A stretch of 34,922 bases of DNA from Methanobacteriota archaeon. Its GTDB lineage: Archaea > Thermoplasmatota > Poseidoniia > Poseidoniales > Thalassarchaeaceae. How positions within the stretch are numbered: the first letter of the stretch is position 1; every line of letters starts with the position of its first letter. The notes under the pieces were generated by a model, which was not told where the DNA came from, made no database searches, and worked only from the letters and a program-made list of their open reading frames with translations. The stretch lies in the NCBI GenBank assembly GCA_002723045.1, contig PBNI01000017.1, forward strand, positions 1-34,922, given 5' to 3'. This document shows, piece after piece, positions 1-8,063 of the stretch. The position numbers and the translations under genes are program-made.

Positions 1-126
1 CTTGTTGCGGCTTGTATCTCGTCTGGATCATCTGGAGAAGCAGCAGAGGATGCCATAGAGCACCTCAGAGACGTCACAATGGAAATTTCAGAACCTAGAT
101 TCGGTTTCTTCTCTAGTGCCACGTGA
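1..126 (+). CDS. 3' end of a truncated CDS of unknown function (…LVAACISSGSSGEAAEDAIEHLRDVTMEISEPRFGFFSSAT*)
   Basis: Frame 1 is open from the window edge to TGA at 124-126, and the convergent neighbour ends 3 bp further on. The peptide has reasonable composition but no recognised motif. Confidence 0.5.
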   Translation, partial: LVAACISSGSSGEAAEDAIEHLRDVTMEISEPRFGFFSSAT

Positions 127-129
127 TTC

Positions 130-1077
130 TTACAATTTACTGTTTGATTCTAGCGATGAAAGTTTGGACCTGATTCTGTCTATGGTAGACCCAGTGTCCT
201 CGGCCAATGTTTTGTTTTCCACACCTGAGACCATTGCTGCACCCTTCACTTCGGCGATGTTGGTCGCGACCATTAGTATCCGGTGTCTGACGAATTGCTC
301 GTCAATAGGCCAACCCCTCCTGTCTGCTAGTCTCAGTAGCAGATCCCTTTCAGAATCCCCCCATGAGCCTCCGTGGCCTCTAAGTATAGTCCCAACCATC
401 CTCTCCAAATCACTCACTCGTGCATGAATTGTCAGGATATCCCCCTGGATGTTGGCGGGTTGATTGTCCAAGCCGATCAACAATGAATCGCTGGCATCCT
501 CCAGCAAGGCTTCTGCGGGGACTGCATGAAATTCCTCCATGGCAATCTCCGGTTTTTCATTCTCTTCCACCTTGGCCTCTGGTTCTGGTTCTTGGAACAT
601 CGATCTCTGGAGGCCGTTCCTCCTCAAACTCCGCTTGATTCTCCCCCACCCATTCATCTGACTTGTCAGCACACCGGCCACCCTCCCCATCAGAACGGTT
701 CGATTTCCAGTAAGATCCAACTCGAGCTTCTTGCACATCTCATGCAAGTCATCCCTATTCATCTCGGCCAGATTCTCGATCGTCATCCTACGTGAATCGT
801 AATTCAGATGCAACCACAGTCGCTGCCTACGCTCCTTGTGGGAACCCGAAGACTTGATCCCGAATACCTTCAGAACTTCCCCCATTTCCTTGTGATGCAT
901 GGACTGTATTCCTTCCCAAGAAAAATCAAGTTCAGCGAGGACCTGTTTGCTGATTAATCGGGCTCTTAGGACCTCGACTGAACCGGATTTAGAAATCCCT
1001 GAGTCCTCCGCTCTCTGTCTAAGATTCTGAAGACGCTCCGTGTAGAGAGAGCTCAGTAAATTGGAGTCCACCTTCAT
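130..1077 (-). CDS. SAP-like (helix-extension-helix) repeat protein, putative nucleic-acid binding
   Basis: 334-aa ORF in the track starts at a TTG; an internal ATG (MKVDSNLLSSLYTERLQNLRQRAEDSG…) with upstream CGAGGAAC looks like a better start. SAP-like segments: LQNLRQRAEDSGISKSGSVEVLRARL, MGEVLKVFGIKSSGSHKERRQRL, DLHEMCKKLELDLTGNRTVLMGRV. Confidence 0.65.
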   Translation of the reverse strand: MKVDSNLLSSLYTERLQNLRQRAEDSGISKSGSVEVLRARLISKQVLAELDFSWEGIQSMHHKEMGEVLKVFGIKSSGSHKERRQRLWLHLNYDSRRMTIENLAEMNRDDLHEMCKKLELDLTGNRTVLMGRVAGVLTSQMNGWGRIKRSLRRNGLQRSMFQEPEPEAKVEENEKPEIAMEEFHAVPAEALLEDASDSLLIGLDNQPANIQGDILTIHARVSDLERMVGTILRGHGGSWGDSERDLLLRLADRRGWPIDEQFVRHRILMVATNIAEVKGAAMVSGVENKTLAEDTGSTIDRIRSKLSSLESNSKL

Positions 1078-1173
1078 GATTACAATAGTTCCTCGAGAGG
1101 GTTCCTTAGTTATCGGTTGCCCCAATCTTGGCAAGTAAATGGCGATTTGGATAGCAAACAGGATTCACGGTTT

Positions 1174-2247
1174 CTATTCTGGTAGAAACGGGGGTGCATC
1201 TTCGTCGTCGGGGTGATCACGGGGGACATCTCTTGTGGATTCGCTGACGAGATTGCCCCAATCCATCAGTAGTGCGATGACCGCGCGCTGGTACTCGCTG
1301 ATTGCTACTAGCCTCTCCAATGATAACGTCCTTCTACCATCCTTGGACAGGGTCTCCATCCGTATCTCAACCCTGACCTCATCATGGTATATCTCTCCGT
1401 CGGGATCGTGACAGGATTGCTCCAACACTAGGTCTCGATTCGCCTCTGCCTGCCTGAGTATGGCTCCGACCTGCCTGTGCCTAACCTCCAACCCGGTTAT
1501 GTCATGCATCGAGGTTTCCAAGTCCCCCATGATCCTGCTCTGTACCCAGAGGGAGGTGTTTCCCTCCGATTCGGTGAGTTTTGACGCTAGTCTATTTGGA
1601 AAGCCTATGCGTGAAATGACTGCAATCAAGTCAGAATACGGAGGAGGTACAAAGTGGGGTGCTCCTCGCTCATTGGGCTGGGACATCAGGGTGTGCCTCC
1701 TCTCGGTCTGGTTTGTCCTGTCATACTCTGCCCTGGAAATGACGAAACCTTCGATTTCTCCTTTCTCCAGCAGTTCGGCCAGCAGACTAGGAATATCATG
1801 GGGATCATCAGGTTTGACGAATCCAGGGGCTTGGTCCCCCAGTTCCTCTGTGGAGATTGCTTGAAGGTCTGGCCTAGCTCGGAGAAGTTGTCTGCGAACC
1901 AAACCCGAATCTGAGACTATTATTGCAGACTTGGGCTGGTACATCAGACGGTCTGATGACACCAGGACCAGGCTTGGGCGCTTTGGAGTTCTGGCCCCGA
2001 TTACCTGGCAGCCACTATCAGAAATCATCCCTTCTCTGCCAAAAATCTCTTTCGCTGGGAATGCCAAAAGATCGAGGTCCCCCTCTGAAAGTGATTTTAT
2101 CCCGGATTCGAAGCCCTTGACGGAGGTTACGGAATGCTCAAAATCCTCCGATTCGGATGAATCAAGATGTTCTGAGATATGCGAGAACACTGGGCAAGAA
2201 GGAGAGTCCAGAGTTCCAACAACTATCCGTTTTTCCATCGCATCCAC
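1174..2247 (-). CDS. Divergent porphobilinogen deaminase (HemC)-like protein, probably not catalytic in the canonical way
   Basis: N-terminal KRIVVGTLDSP…, LSEGDLDLLAFPAKEI (cf. GeiDiAVHSMKDvP), SAIIVSDSGLVRRQLLRARPDL (cf. [22 protein letters not shown]), LLEKGEIEGFVISRAEYDR (cf. GEYDAIILAVAGLKRL). The GGC cofactor-Cys motif is not visible. Confidence 0.55.
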   Translation of the reverse strand: MDAMEKRIVVGTLDSPSCPVFSHISEHLDSSESEDFEHSVTSVKGFESGIKSLSEGDLDLLAFPAKEIFGREGMISDSGCQVIGARTPKRPSLVLVSSDRLMYQPKSAIIVSDSGLVRRQLLRARPDLQAISTEELGDQAPGFVKPDDPHDIPSLLAELLEKGEIEGFVISRAEYDRTNQTERRHTLMSQPNERGAPHFVPPPYSDLIAVISRIGFPNRLASKLTESEGNTSLWVQSRIMGDLETSMHDITGLEVRHRQVGAILRQAEANRDLVLEQSCHDPDGEIYHDEVRVEIRMETLSKDGRRTLSLERLVAISEYQRAVIALLMDWGNLVSESTRDVPRDHPDDEDAPPFLPE

Positions 2248-2329
2248 CTCAAGGGGGGGGCACGCCTTGTACCCATTCTGAGCGGCGTGCGCACCCGTTG
2301 ATATATGCGACCCCTAGGCTGAAGACAAC

Positions 2330-3313
2330 ATGGAAGCGGAGAAAATGGGGTCAATGACTCTAGATTCCATCAAGAACTTCGTCGAGGATTCCATAGAAGA
2401 ATTGGTCTTGGAAAAAATGAGTTCGCCTCTCGACAAACCGGTGATGTCCATCGCTAGTGACGTCCTGCTGGGTGGAGGTAAGAGGTATCGCCCTATTCTG
2501 GTGATACTTTCCTACAAGGCTGCAGGTGGAGATGACCACAAGGAAGCATTAGACCTAGCCCTGTCCTCTGAGTTAATTCACACCGCTACACTAGTGCATG
2601 ACGATGTTTACGATCAATCAAAAATGAGGCGAGGCAAGCCGACAATACACTCGACCCATGGGACCTCTCATGCCATAATTTCTGGTGATTACCTATTCAC
2701 TTTGGGCTTCGAATTCGGGGCCAAGTACGATGAGAAAGTAGTTGGAAGGGTGAGAGACGCATGCGCGGGAATAGCGTCTGGCGAGATCCTACAGTTCGAG
2801 CACATACATGATCTCAATACAAGGCCGGAGGACTACTACGCAATTATCGATGGCAAGACTGCTGGACCATTCGCAGCAGGATGCTCCAGCGCAGCGATGA
2901 TAGCGGGTTCGAGCAAGGAGATTTCCGATGCATTGTGGGGCTACGGGATGGAGTTGGGCAGGGCCTTCCAGCTTGTTGATGACATTCTGGACTTAGTCGG
3001 AGATGATCTCATCGGAAAGCCACGCGGAACGGATGTCCATGAGGGGAAAATGACTCTGCCCATCATTTACGCACTAACAATGCTACATGGAACCGATAGG
3101 GATCAACTAAAGGACGTGCTGACAAACTTCGGGGATGACCGGCTTCATGAGTTAGTCGAACTACTGGAGCAGGCTGGTTCATTCGAATATGCGAAATTGC
3201 TTGTTTCGAACCATGTGGAGAGGGCGTTGGAACACATAGAAAGGCTCCCTGATTCAATGGAGAAGGAAATGCTAACCGAGATCGCTTTGATCTCGGAGTC
3301 TAGAACAAACTAA
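2330..3313 (+). CDS. idsA: Polyprenyl diphosphate synthase (geranylgeranyl/farnesyl-PP synthase type)
   Basis: GGGKRYRPILVIL, first Asp-rich motif VHDDVYDQS, second Asp-rich motif QLVDDILDLVGD, GKPRGTDVHEGKMTLPIIYAL. Archaeal lipid gene next to a geranylgeranyl reductase. Confidence 0.93.
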   Translation: MEAEKMGSMTLDSIKNFVEDSIEELVLEKMSSPLDKPVMSIASDVLLGGGKRYRPILVILSYKAAGGDDHKEALDLALSSELIHTATLVHDDVYDQSKMRRGKPTIHSTHGTSHAIISGDYLFTLGFEFGAKYDEKVVGRVRDACAGIASGEILQFEHIHDLNTRPEDYYAIIDGKTAGPFAAGCSSAAMIAGSSKEISDALWGYGMELGRAFQLVDDILDLVGDDLIGKPRGTDVHEGKMTLPIIYALTMLHGTDRDQLKDVLTNFGDDRLHELVELLEQAGSFEYAKLLVSNHVERALEHIERLPDSMEKEMLTEIALISESRTN

Positions 3314-3326
3314 CGGAGGTGCTCCC

Positions 3327-4427
3327 CTGGACGAGGAGAAATACTGGGATGCGATAATCATCGGCGGTGGGCCGGCTGGAAGCACCGTAGCAAGATATGC
3401 AGCAGAGGGTGGTTTGAGTGTCTTGGTTATTGATGCCAGGGACCCAATTGGCTCGCCACTCCAATGTGGGGAATTGGTTCCCACGAATGAGGAAATGAAG
3501 AGACTGTGCCCAAGGGTTCCTGAAATGGATGACCTGTTCAGAACTCCTGAGAGTGCAATCTCGAAGATCTGCAAGAAAATGCGGATCGTCAAGCCAAATG
3601 GAAGAGGTATGGACTTCAATTTCGAAGGCATGGTTCTTGACAGGGTCGCGCACGATGAGGCGTTAGTCGATCTTGCACGTTCTAGGGGCGCAGATTACCT
3701 AGTGGGAAAACGTGTCAAGCGTGTCGAGGGAGATACTGTTGCCCTATCCAATGGAGAAACTATCAGGGGGAGGGTGATTGTGGGTGCCGGCGGTCACAAT
3801 GACCCAATCAGAAAGAGGCACTGGGATGAGAGGTCCCTGAACATCCCTGTCAAATTCTCCCTCAAGGATGGAGAGCATTCCGACGCTCTAGAATTACACT
3901 TTGGATCCGTGGCCCCGGGGGGTTATGCATGGGTCTTCCCAAAGGACTCGGGTTCGAACATTGGATTGGGGATACAGAGGGGGATGTCAAAAGGGAGGAG
4001 CCTAGAAGAATATGCAAACGATTTCATAGAACGTTTCGAAGGAGAGGAGTCTTTTCGTGGGGCAGGATATCTCCCGATGTCAGGCACTATTCGTACGTTC
4101 GTTAAGGGAAATTACCTGCTAGTAGGAGATTCTGCGGGGATGGTTCTCCCATCAAACGGAGCAGGGATTACCATAGCTATGATTGGGGGCAGGATTGCAG
4201 GCCAGGTGATTTCAGAGCACATCAATAACGGCACGGATCTGAAAGAATATGAGAAGAGATGGGAGTCCCAGATGGGCAATGTTATGCGAAACTCAAAGAG
4301 GTCTTTCTCCATAGGAAGCATGATGTTCAGATTTCCCGATTGGATACTTAATATTGCATTCAATCCTCTAACGAAGGGGATTATTTGGAGGGCTGTGACC
4401 TGTCGAAGATTATTCTGGATTTTCTAA
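3327..4427 (+). CDS. Geranylgeranyl reductase family FAD-dependent oxidoreductase
   Basis: The tracked ORF (from TTG 3414) lacks the FAD motif. The same frame upstream reads LDEEKYWDAIIIGGGPAGSTVARYAAEGGLSVLVIDAR, starting at CTG 3327 with GGAGGTG 7 nt upstream. Also has LLVGDSAGMVLPSNGAGITIAMIGGRIAGQV. Confidence 0.88.
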   Translation: MDEEKYWDAIIIGGGPAGSTVARYAAEGGLSVLVIDARDPIGSPLQCGELVPTNEEMKRLCPRVPEMDDLFRTPESAISKICKKMRIVKPNGRGMDFNFEGMVLDRVAHDEALVDLARSRGADYLVGKRVKRVEGDTVALSNGETIRGRVIVGAGGHNDPIRKRHWDERSLNIPVKFSLKDGEHSDALELHFGSVAPGGYAWVFPKDSGSNIGLGIQRGMSKGRSLEEYANDFIERFEGEESFRGAGYLPMSGTIRTFVKGNYLLVGDSAGMVLPSNGAGITIAMIGGRIAGQVISEHINNGTDLKEYEKRWESQMGNVMRNSKRSFSIGSMMFRFPDWILNIAFNPLTKGIIWRAVTCRRLFWIF

Positions 4428-5131
4428 GGCGCGCGAGCTGACCAAATCGTTGCCATTCCCGGGAATATTACTCGGGCCTTGACGTCTACGAACCCGACTT
4501 CCCTCAACATCGAAACATAGTCCCTAGTGGTTCCAAATTCGGAGTAAGTCTTAGTGAGCCACTTCCAAGGATGGTCTCTCTGGCCACATACCACTCTTGC
4601 ATATGCCCCTACCCAGACCCTCATCCATAGAATCCCCAGAAACCCGTGAGCTCGATTCATCTTGGCGGGATCTACTATGATTATCGATGACCCTGGCCTA
4701 AGGACCCTTAGTGATTCAGAGAGGCCGGCTTTCTTGTCGTACCAATCCCTGAATGAGAACAATGAACACAGGGCGTCAAAGGAGTCGTCATCGAAAGGGA
4801 GTTCTTCTGCGGTTCCCTCGACAAAAATTGCCGGATCATCGCCTCTACTTCGACGGGCAGAGTTCACTCTTTCCTCGGCCGCAGCAAGCATTTCCGGAAT
4901 AGGGTCCAGGCAAACCAAATTCCTCCCAATTACATCCTCTGCAAAGCTTCCGGGACCACAGCCAACCTCCAGGATTTTCCCGTCAGGAAGCATGTCCCTA
5001 ACCATTCGACGCCATCTTGTGACCTGTCCCAATGTGGCGAAGCGGTTTATGCGATCATAGACGGGGATTGTAGCCAAAAGGTTTCTTTGGAGTTCATCCC
5101 AATCATCGGCACCCATTCCCTGCGCGTCCAT
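4424..5131 (-). CDS. SAM-dependent methyltransferase, UbiE/MenG-like class I
   Basis: GKILEVGCGPGSFAEDVIGRNLVCLDPIPEMLAAAEE, LPFDDDSFDALCSLFSFRDWYDKKAGLSESLRVLRPGSSIIIVDPAK. Start placed at internal ATG (MDAQGMGADDWDE). Confidence 0.82.
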   Translation of the reverse strand: MDAQGMGADDWDELQRNLLATIPVYDRINRFATLGQVTRWRRMVRDMLPDGKILEVGCGPGSFAEDVIGRNLVCLDPIPEMLAAAEERVNSARRSRGDDPAIFVEGTAEELPFDDDSFDALCSLFSFRDWYDKKAGLSESLRVLRPGSSIIIVDPAKMNRAHGFLGILWMRVWVGAYARVVCGQRDHPWKWLTKTYSEFGTTRDYVSMLREVGFVDVKARVIFPGMATIWSARAP

Positions 5132-5266
5132 TATAGTAGTCACGAAGAATGCCGTATTTGGAAGGTTCCCGAGAGGGTTCATGCAAGGGGTCAAACTAGT
5201 GGAATGCGCGAGGTTATCATCATAAACTCCTCAACGGTCGCGGAATGCACCGTAGGTGTGCATAGA

Positions 5267-5581
5267 ATGGGACGAGAAGAGGTTCTACGAGCAATAAGAC
5301 AGGCCGAGAGTGAGGCGGAGCAAACTATAGCCGATGCAGAGTCAAAGGCATCAGAGATTGTTTCCAAGGCCAGACTGACTGCTACTGAGATAATTCAAGC
5401 AGGAAGATCTGACTCTGAAGCAAATGCCCAAACTATGATTTCGGAAGCAAGAAGTGCTGCGGAGAGTGAGGCGCATAAGGTATCCGAAGAAGGGGACTCG
5501 AGGATCGGTTCAATCCACGACGGTGGAGAAGGGAGTAGAGAGGATGCAGTTAATGCAGTTCTAGATGCCTTTAGGTCCTAA
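5267..5581 (+). CDS. atpH: A/V-type ATPase subunit H (peripheral stalk coiled coil)
   Basis: MGREEVLRAIRQAESEAEQTIADAESKASEIVSKARLTATEII…; heptad-rich Ala/Glu coiled coil immediately upstream of subunit I. Confidence 0.8.
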   Translation: MGREEVLRAIRQAESEAEQTIADAESKASEIVSKARLTATEIIQAGRSDSEANAQTMISEARSAAESEAHKVSEEGDSRIGSIHDGGEGSREDAVNAVLDAFRS

Positions 5582-5598
5582 AATTCCAGAGGAATTAG

Positions 5599-7665
5599 AT
5601 GTCACAAGTAAATACTCAGCAGATGGGCCGGATGGTTGCTGCTGGGAACAAGGGGGATCTGGGGCGAGCAGTGGACATACTTTCTCGTCTGGGGGCCATG
5701 CACATTATCGATTACGATGGAAGCGAGGAAGGTTTCTCACTTGGTTCTCCGGAGGAAGGCTCCGAGGGCGTTGGACGCGAGCTCGTAAAGGCAAGGGCAG
5801 CGGCTTCTGTAGTGGAGGCAGCAGGCCCGATAAAGCCAGTTCCAGCAGGCCCAGTTAGAGAGTCTCTCAAAGGTGAACTCCCCTCCAAGATTGAACAGGT
5901 TCTTTCAGATAGTTCTAGAATTGATGATTTGGAAAATGAGATCTCCTCATTGGCAGAAGAGGAGGATGCCCTCTCACAAGTCTCTCCCTTGGGTGTCGAT
6001 CTAGATCTTCTTGGAGGATACAAATCAATCACATCATTCGTCGGAACTGTCGAAAGTCTTTCTGAAGCTAAGGAGGCCGTAGGTTCGGGCCTGATCATCG
6101 AAGGGAAAACAGGAAAGTCCGGATTAATTGCTGCATTCGTCAGAAACGAAGAATCTGGGCAAACTTCTTCCAAACTGGAAAAGGCTGGATTCGAAACAAT
6201 CCAGATTCCAGAGGGAGAGGGGTCAGCAACTGACAGGCTATCTGAGGTTAGAAAGGCTAAGGGAACCCTAGAAGGGGAGAAGTACGACTTAGAAAAAAGG
6301 ATAGAGGAATGGAGCAAGTCGAACGGGGAGATGCTTCTCTGTGGACTAGAAGTACTGGAGAGAGATCATGACGTTTTGACCGCACCAGTTAGAGTCGCGG
6401 TCTCAGAACACGCCTTTGTCATAGACGGTTGGGTTGCAATGGGAAGATCGGAAGAAGTCCAAAAGGCATTGAAGGAAGTATGCCTATTCACTGAAGTAAC
6501 TCCATTCGAAATGGAAGCAGGCGGGGGTGGGCACGGACACTCGGACCACCACCACAGTCAGAAGATGCCTCCAATTGCTTTCCAAGAAAGGAGTTCGAGC
6601 AGGCCAATGGAATTGCTTACCGATGCTGTTGGAAGACCGGCGTATGGGAGAATCGACCCAACATTGTTCATGTTCATAACCTATCCAATTTTCTTCGGAA
6701 TTATGCTCGGAGATATGGCATATGGGCTTGTGACAATGGGCCTTGGTGCTCTCCTCATTAGCAAATCCGGCACAAACGAGATGCTGAATCTAGGAGGAAA
6801 ATTCCTGACCTACATAGGATTCGGTACCGTCGTCTTTGGTTACCTATACGCGGAGTTTGCTGGATGGGAGATATTCCCCCATTACGGATCGAACCCCGCA
6901 ATGGCTCTGCAGATATTTTATCCTGACATCAATACTCCTGAAACATATCACGCATGGACTGCTTCGCTTCCACTTGGAATTGAGCTTGCCTTCCCTTTCC
7001 ACAGGGTCGTAATGACCGAGGGGGGTGGCAATCTAGAACATTTGATCCTTCTAACCATCTATTTGGGTGTGATCCACGTTTTCCTTGGACTGGTGATTGG
7101 CTTCAGGGACATCATGCTATTCGGTAACGGCCACGGAGGATTTGGTTTCGTCTGTGCATTCTTTGAGAAGGGGGCATGGATGATTCTACTAGTTGGTGGC
7201 TTTATGTTCGCCTATGGATTCATCGGGCCAGCCGACTGGATGATGGAGCCAGGTGCAGCGATAGCAGTTTCAGCGACAGTGATGCTGATGTGGACTCTGT
7301 ACAAGTACCACGGGGTCCCGTTTCCGATCAATATCGGACTTGCGCCCATAGAAGCAGTTGGCATGATGCCCACGGTGATATCTTATGTCAGATTATTCGC
7401 GGTTGGAGTTGTGGGAGTGAAAATTGCAGAGACCGGGAACTCCATGTTATTTGACAAAATTAGCCTTGACGAGCCTCTAATGGCAATTGCACTAGTAATT
7501 GGTTGGTTGGCGGTTCAATTCTTCGCATGGGGGCTAGGGGTGTTCAGCCCAAACATTCACGCTGCAAGATTGCACTTTGTGGAGTGGATGAGGCAGTACT
7601 ATGACTCAAGCGGGGAGGCTTTCGACCCATTCGGCCTTCGAACACAATACGTGGAGGTCGACTAA
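5599..7665 (+). CDS. atpI: A/V-type ATPase subunit I (a subunit)
   Basis: 688 aa; soluble N-terminal half then multi-TM C-terminal half with PIFFGIMLGDMAYGLV, ISYVRLFAVGVVGVKIAE, FSPNIHAARLHFVEWMRQYY. Confidence 0.96.
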   Translation: MSQVNTQQMGRMVAAGNKGDLGRAVDILSRLGAMHIIDYDGSEEGFSLGSPEEGSEGVGRELVKARAAASVVEAAGPIKPVPAGPVRESLKGELPSKIEQVLSDSSRIDDLENEISSLAEEEDALSQVSPLGVDLDLLGGYKSITSFVGTVESLSEAKEAVGSGLIIEGKTGKSGLIAAFVRNEESGQTSSKLEKAGFETIQIPEGEGSATDRLSEVRKAKGTLEGEKYDLEKRIEEWSKSNGEMLLCGLEVLERDHDVLTAPVRVAVSEHAFVIDGWVAMGRSEEVQKALKEVCLFTEVTPFEMEAGGGGHGHSDHHHSQKMPPIAFQERSSSRPMELLTDAVGRPAYGRIDPTLFMFITYPIFFGIMLGDMAYGLVTMGLGALLISKSGTNEMLNLGGKFLTYIGFGTVVFGYLYAEFAGWEIFPHYGSNPAMALQIFYPDINTPETYHAWTASLPLGIELAFPFHRVVMTEGGGNLEHLILLTIYLGVIHVFLGLVIGFRDIMLFGNGHGGFGFVCAFFEKGAWMILLVGGFMFAYGFIGPADWMMEPGAAIAVSATVMLMWTLYKYHGVPFPINIGLAPIEAVGMMPTVISYVRLFAVGVVGVKIAETGNSMLFDKISLDEPLMAIALVIGWLAVQFFAWGLGVFSPNIHAARLHFVEWMRQYYDSSGEAFDPFGLRTQYVEVD

Positions 7666-7674
7666 ATCAGATTC

Positions 7675-7688
7675 CAAGCCTAGGCTTG
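7675..7688. repeat. 14-nt perfect palindrome CAAGCCTAGGCTTG in the atpI-atpK gap
   Basis: The sequence equals its own reverse complement; followed by A-rich leader and the AAGGAGG ribosome-binding site of atpK. Confidence 0.8.
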
Positions 7689-7710
7689 AAAAAATAAGGA
7701 GGAAAAAAGA

Positions 7711-8025
7711 ATGAACAACAGAAAAAAAATGACTGGAATGAGCACCCTAACGGCCCTATTCTCGTTTGCAATGTTTGCATCCGTGGTTTCGGCAGCAGAG
7801 GGGGACGTAGAAACGACGTCCTACCACTGGGACGCAGCAAAGCTTGGCGCTGGAATAGCACTAGGACTGGCAGGAGTCGGTACTGGACTAAGCCAGGGGC
7901 CAATTGGAGCAGCAGCAGTGGGAATGATTGCCGAGGATTCGAGCAAGTTCGTAACTGGACTGATCTTCACGGCTCTACCAGAGACCATCGTACTGTTTGG
8001 ATTCCTTGCACTATTCCTGCTCTGA
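7711..8025 (+). CDS. atpK: A/V-type ATPase subunit K (c-ring proteolipid) with signal-peptide-like N-terminus
   Basis: MNNRKKMTGMSTLTALFSFAMFASVVSAAEGD then a two-helix hairpin GAGIALGLAGVGTGLSQGPIGAAAVG…FTALPETIVLFGFLALFLL; strong Shine-Dalgarno AAGGAGG upstream. Confidence 0.94.
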   Translation: MNNRKKMTGMSTLTALFSFAMFASVVSAAEGDVETTSYHWDAAKLGAGIALGLAGVGTGLSQGPIGAAAVGMIAEDSSKFVTGLIFTALPETIVLFGFLALFLL

Positions 8026-8063
8026 GCAGAGTGCGACATCCATACGGAATAGGAGGTTAGAAA

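Noticed and set aside
1460-1864. 134-aa plus-strand ORF antisense to the HemC-like gene
   Set aside because: Shadow ORF without recognisable domain or RBS; the minus-strand ORF is longer and has HemC-like motif order.
2253-2260. G8 homopolymer run, considered as a phase-variation tract
   Set aside because: Lies just upstream of the HemC-like start rather than in a coding region; a single run gives no evidence of variation.
2298-2306. TATA-like GATATATGC upstream of the GGPP synthase
   Set aside because: Plausible but weak; I could not separate it from chance A/T sequence without TSS data.
5565-5858. 97-aa plus-strand ORF overlapping atpI
   Set aside because: Out-of-frame product of the atpI coding sequence; low-complexity composition and no motif.
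5712-6317. 201-aa antisense ORF under atpI
   Set aside because: Ser/Pro-rich mirror of Glu/Gly-rich sense codons; the sense protein is a clear ATPase subunit.
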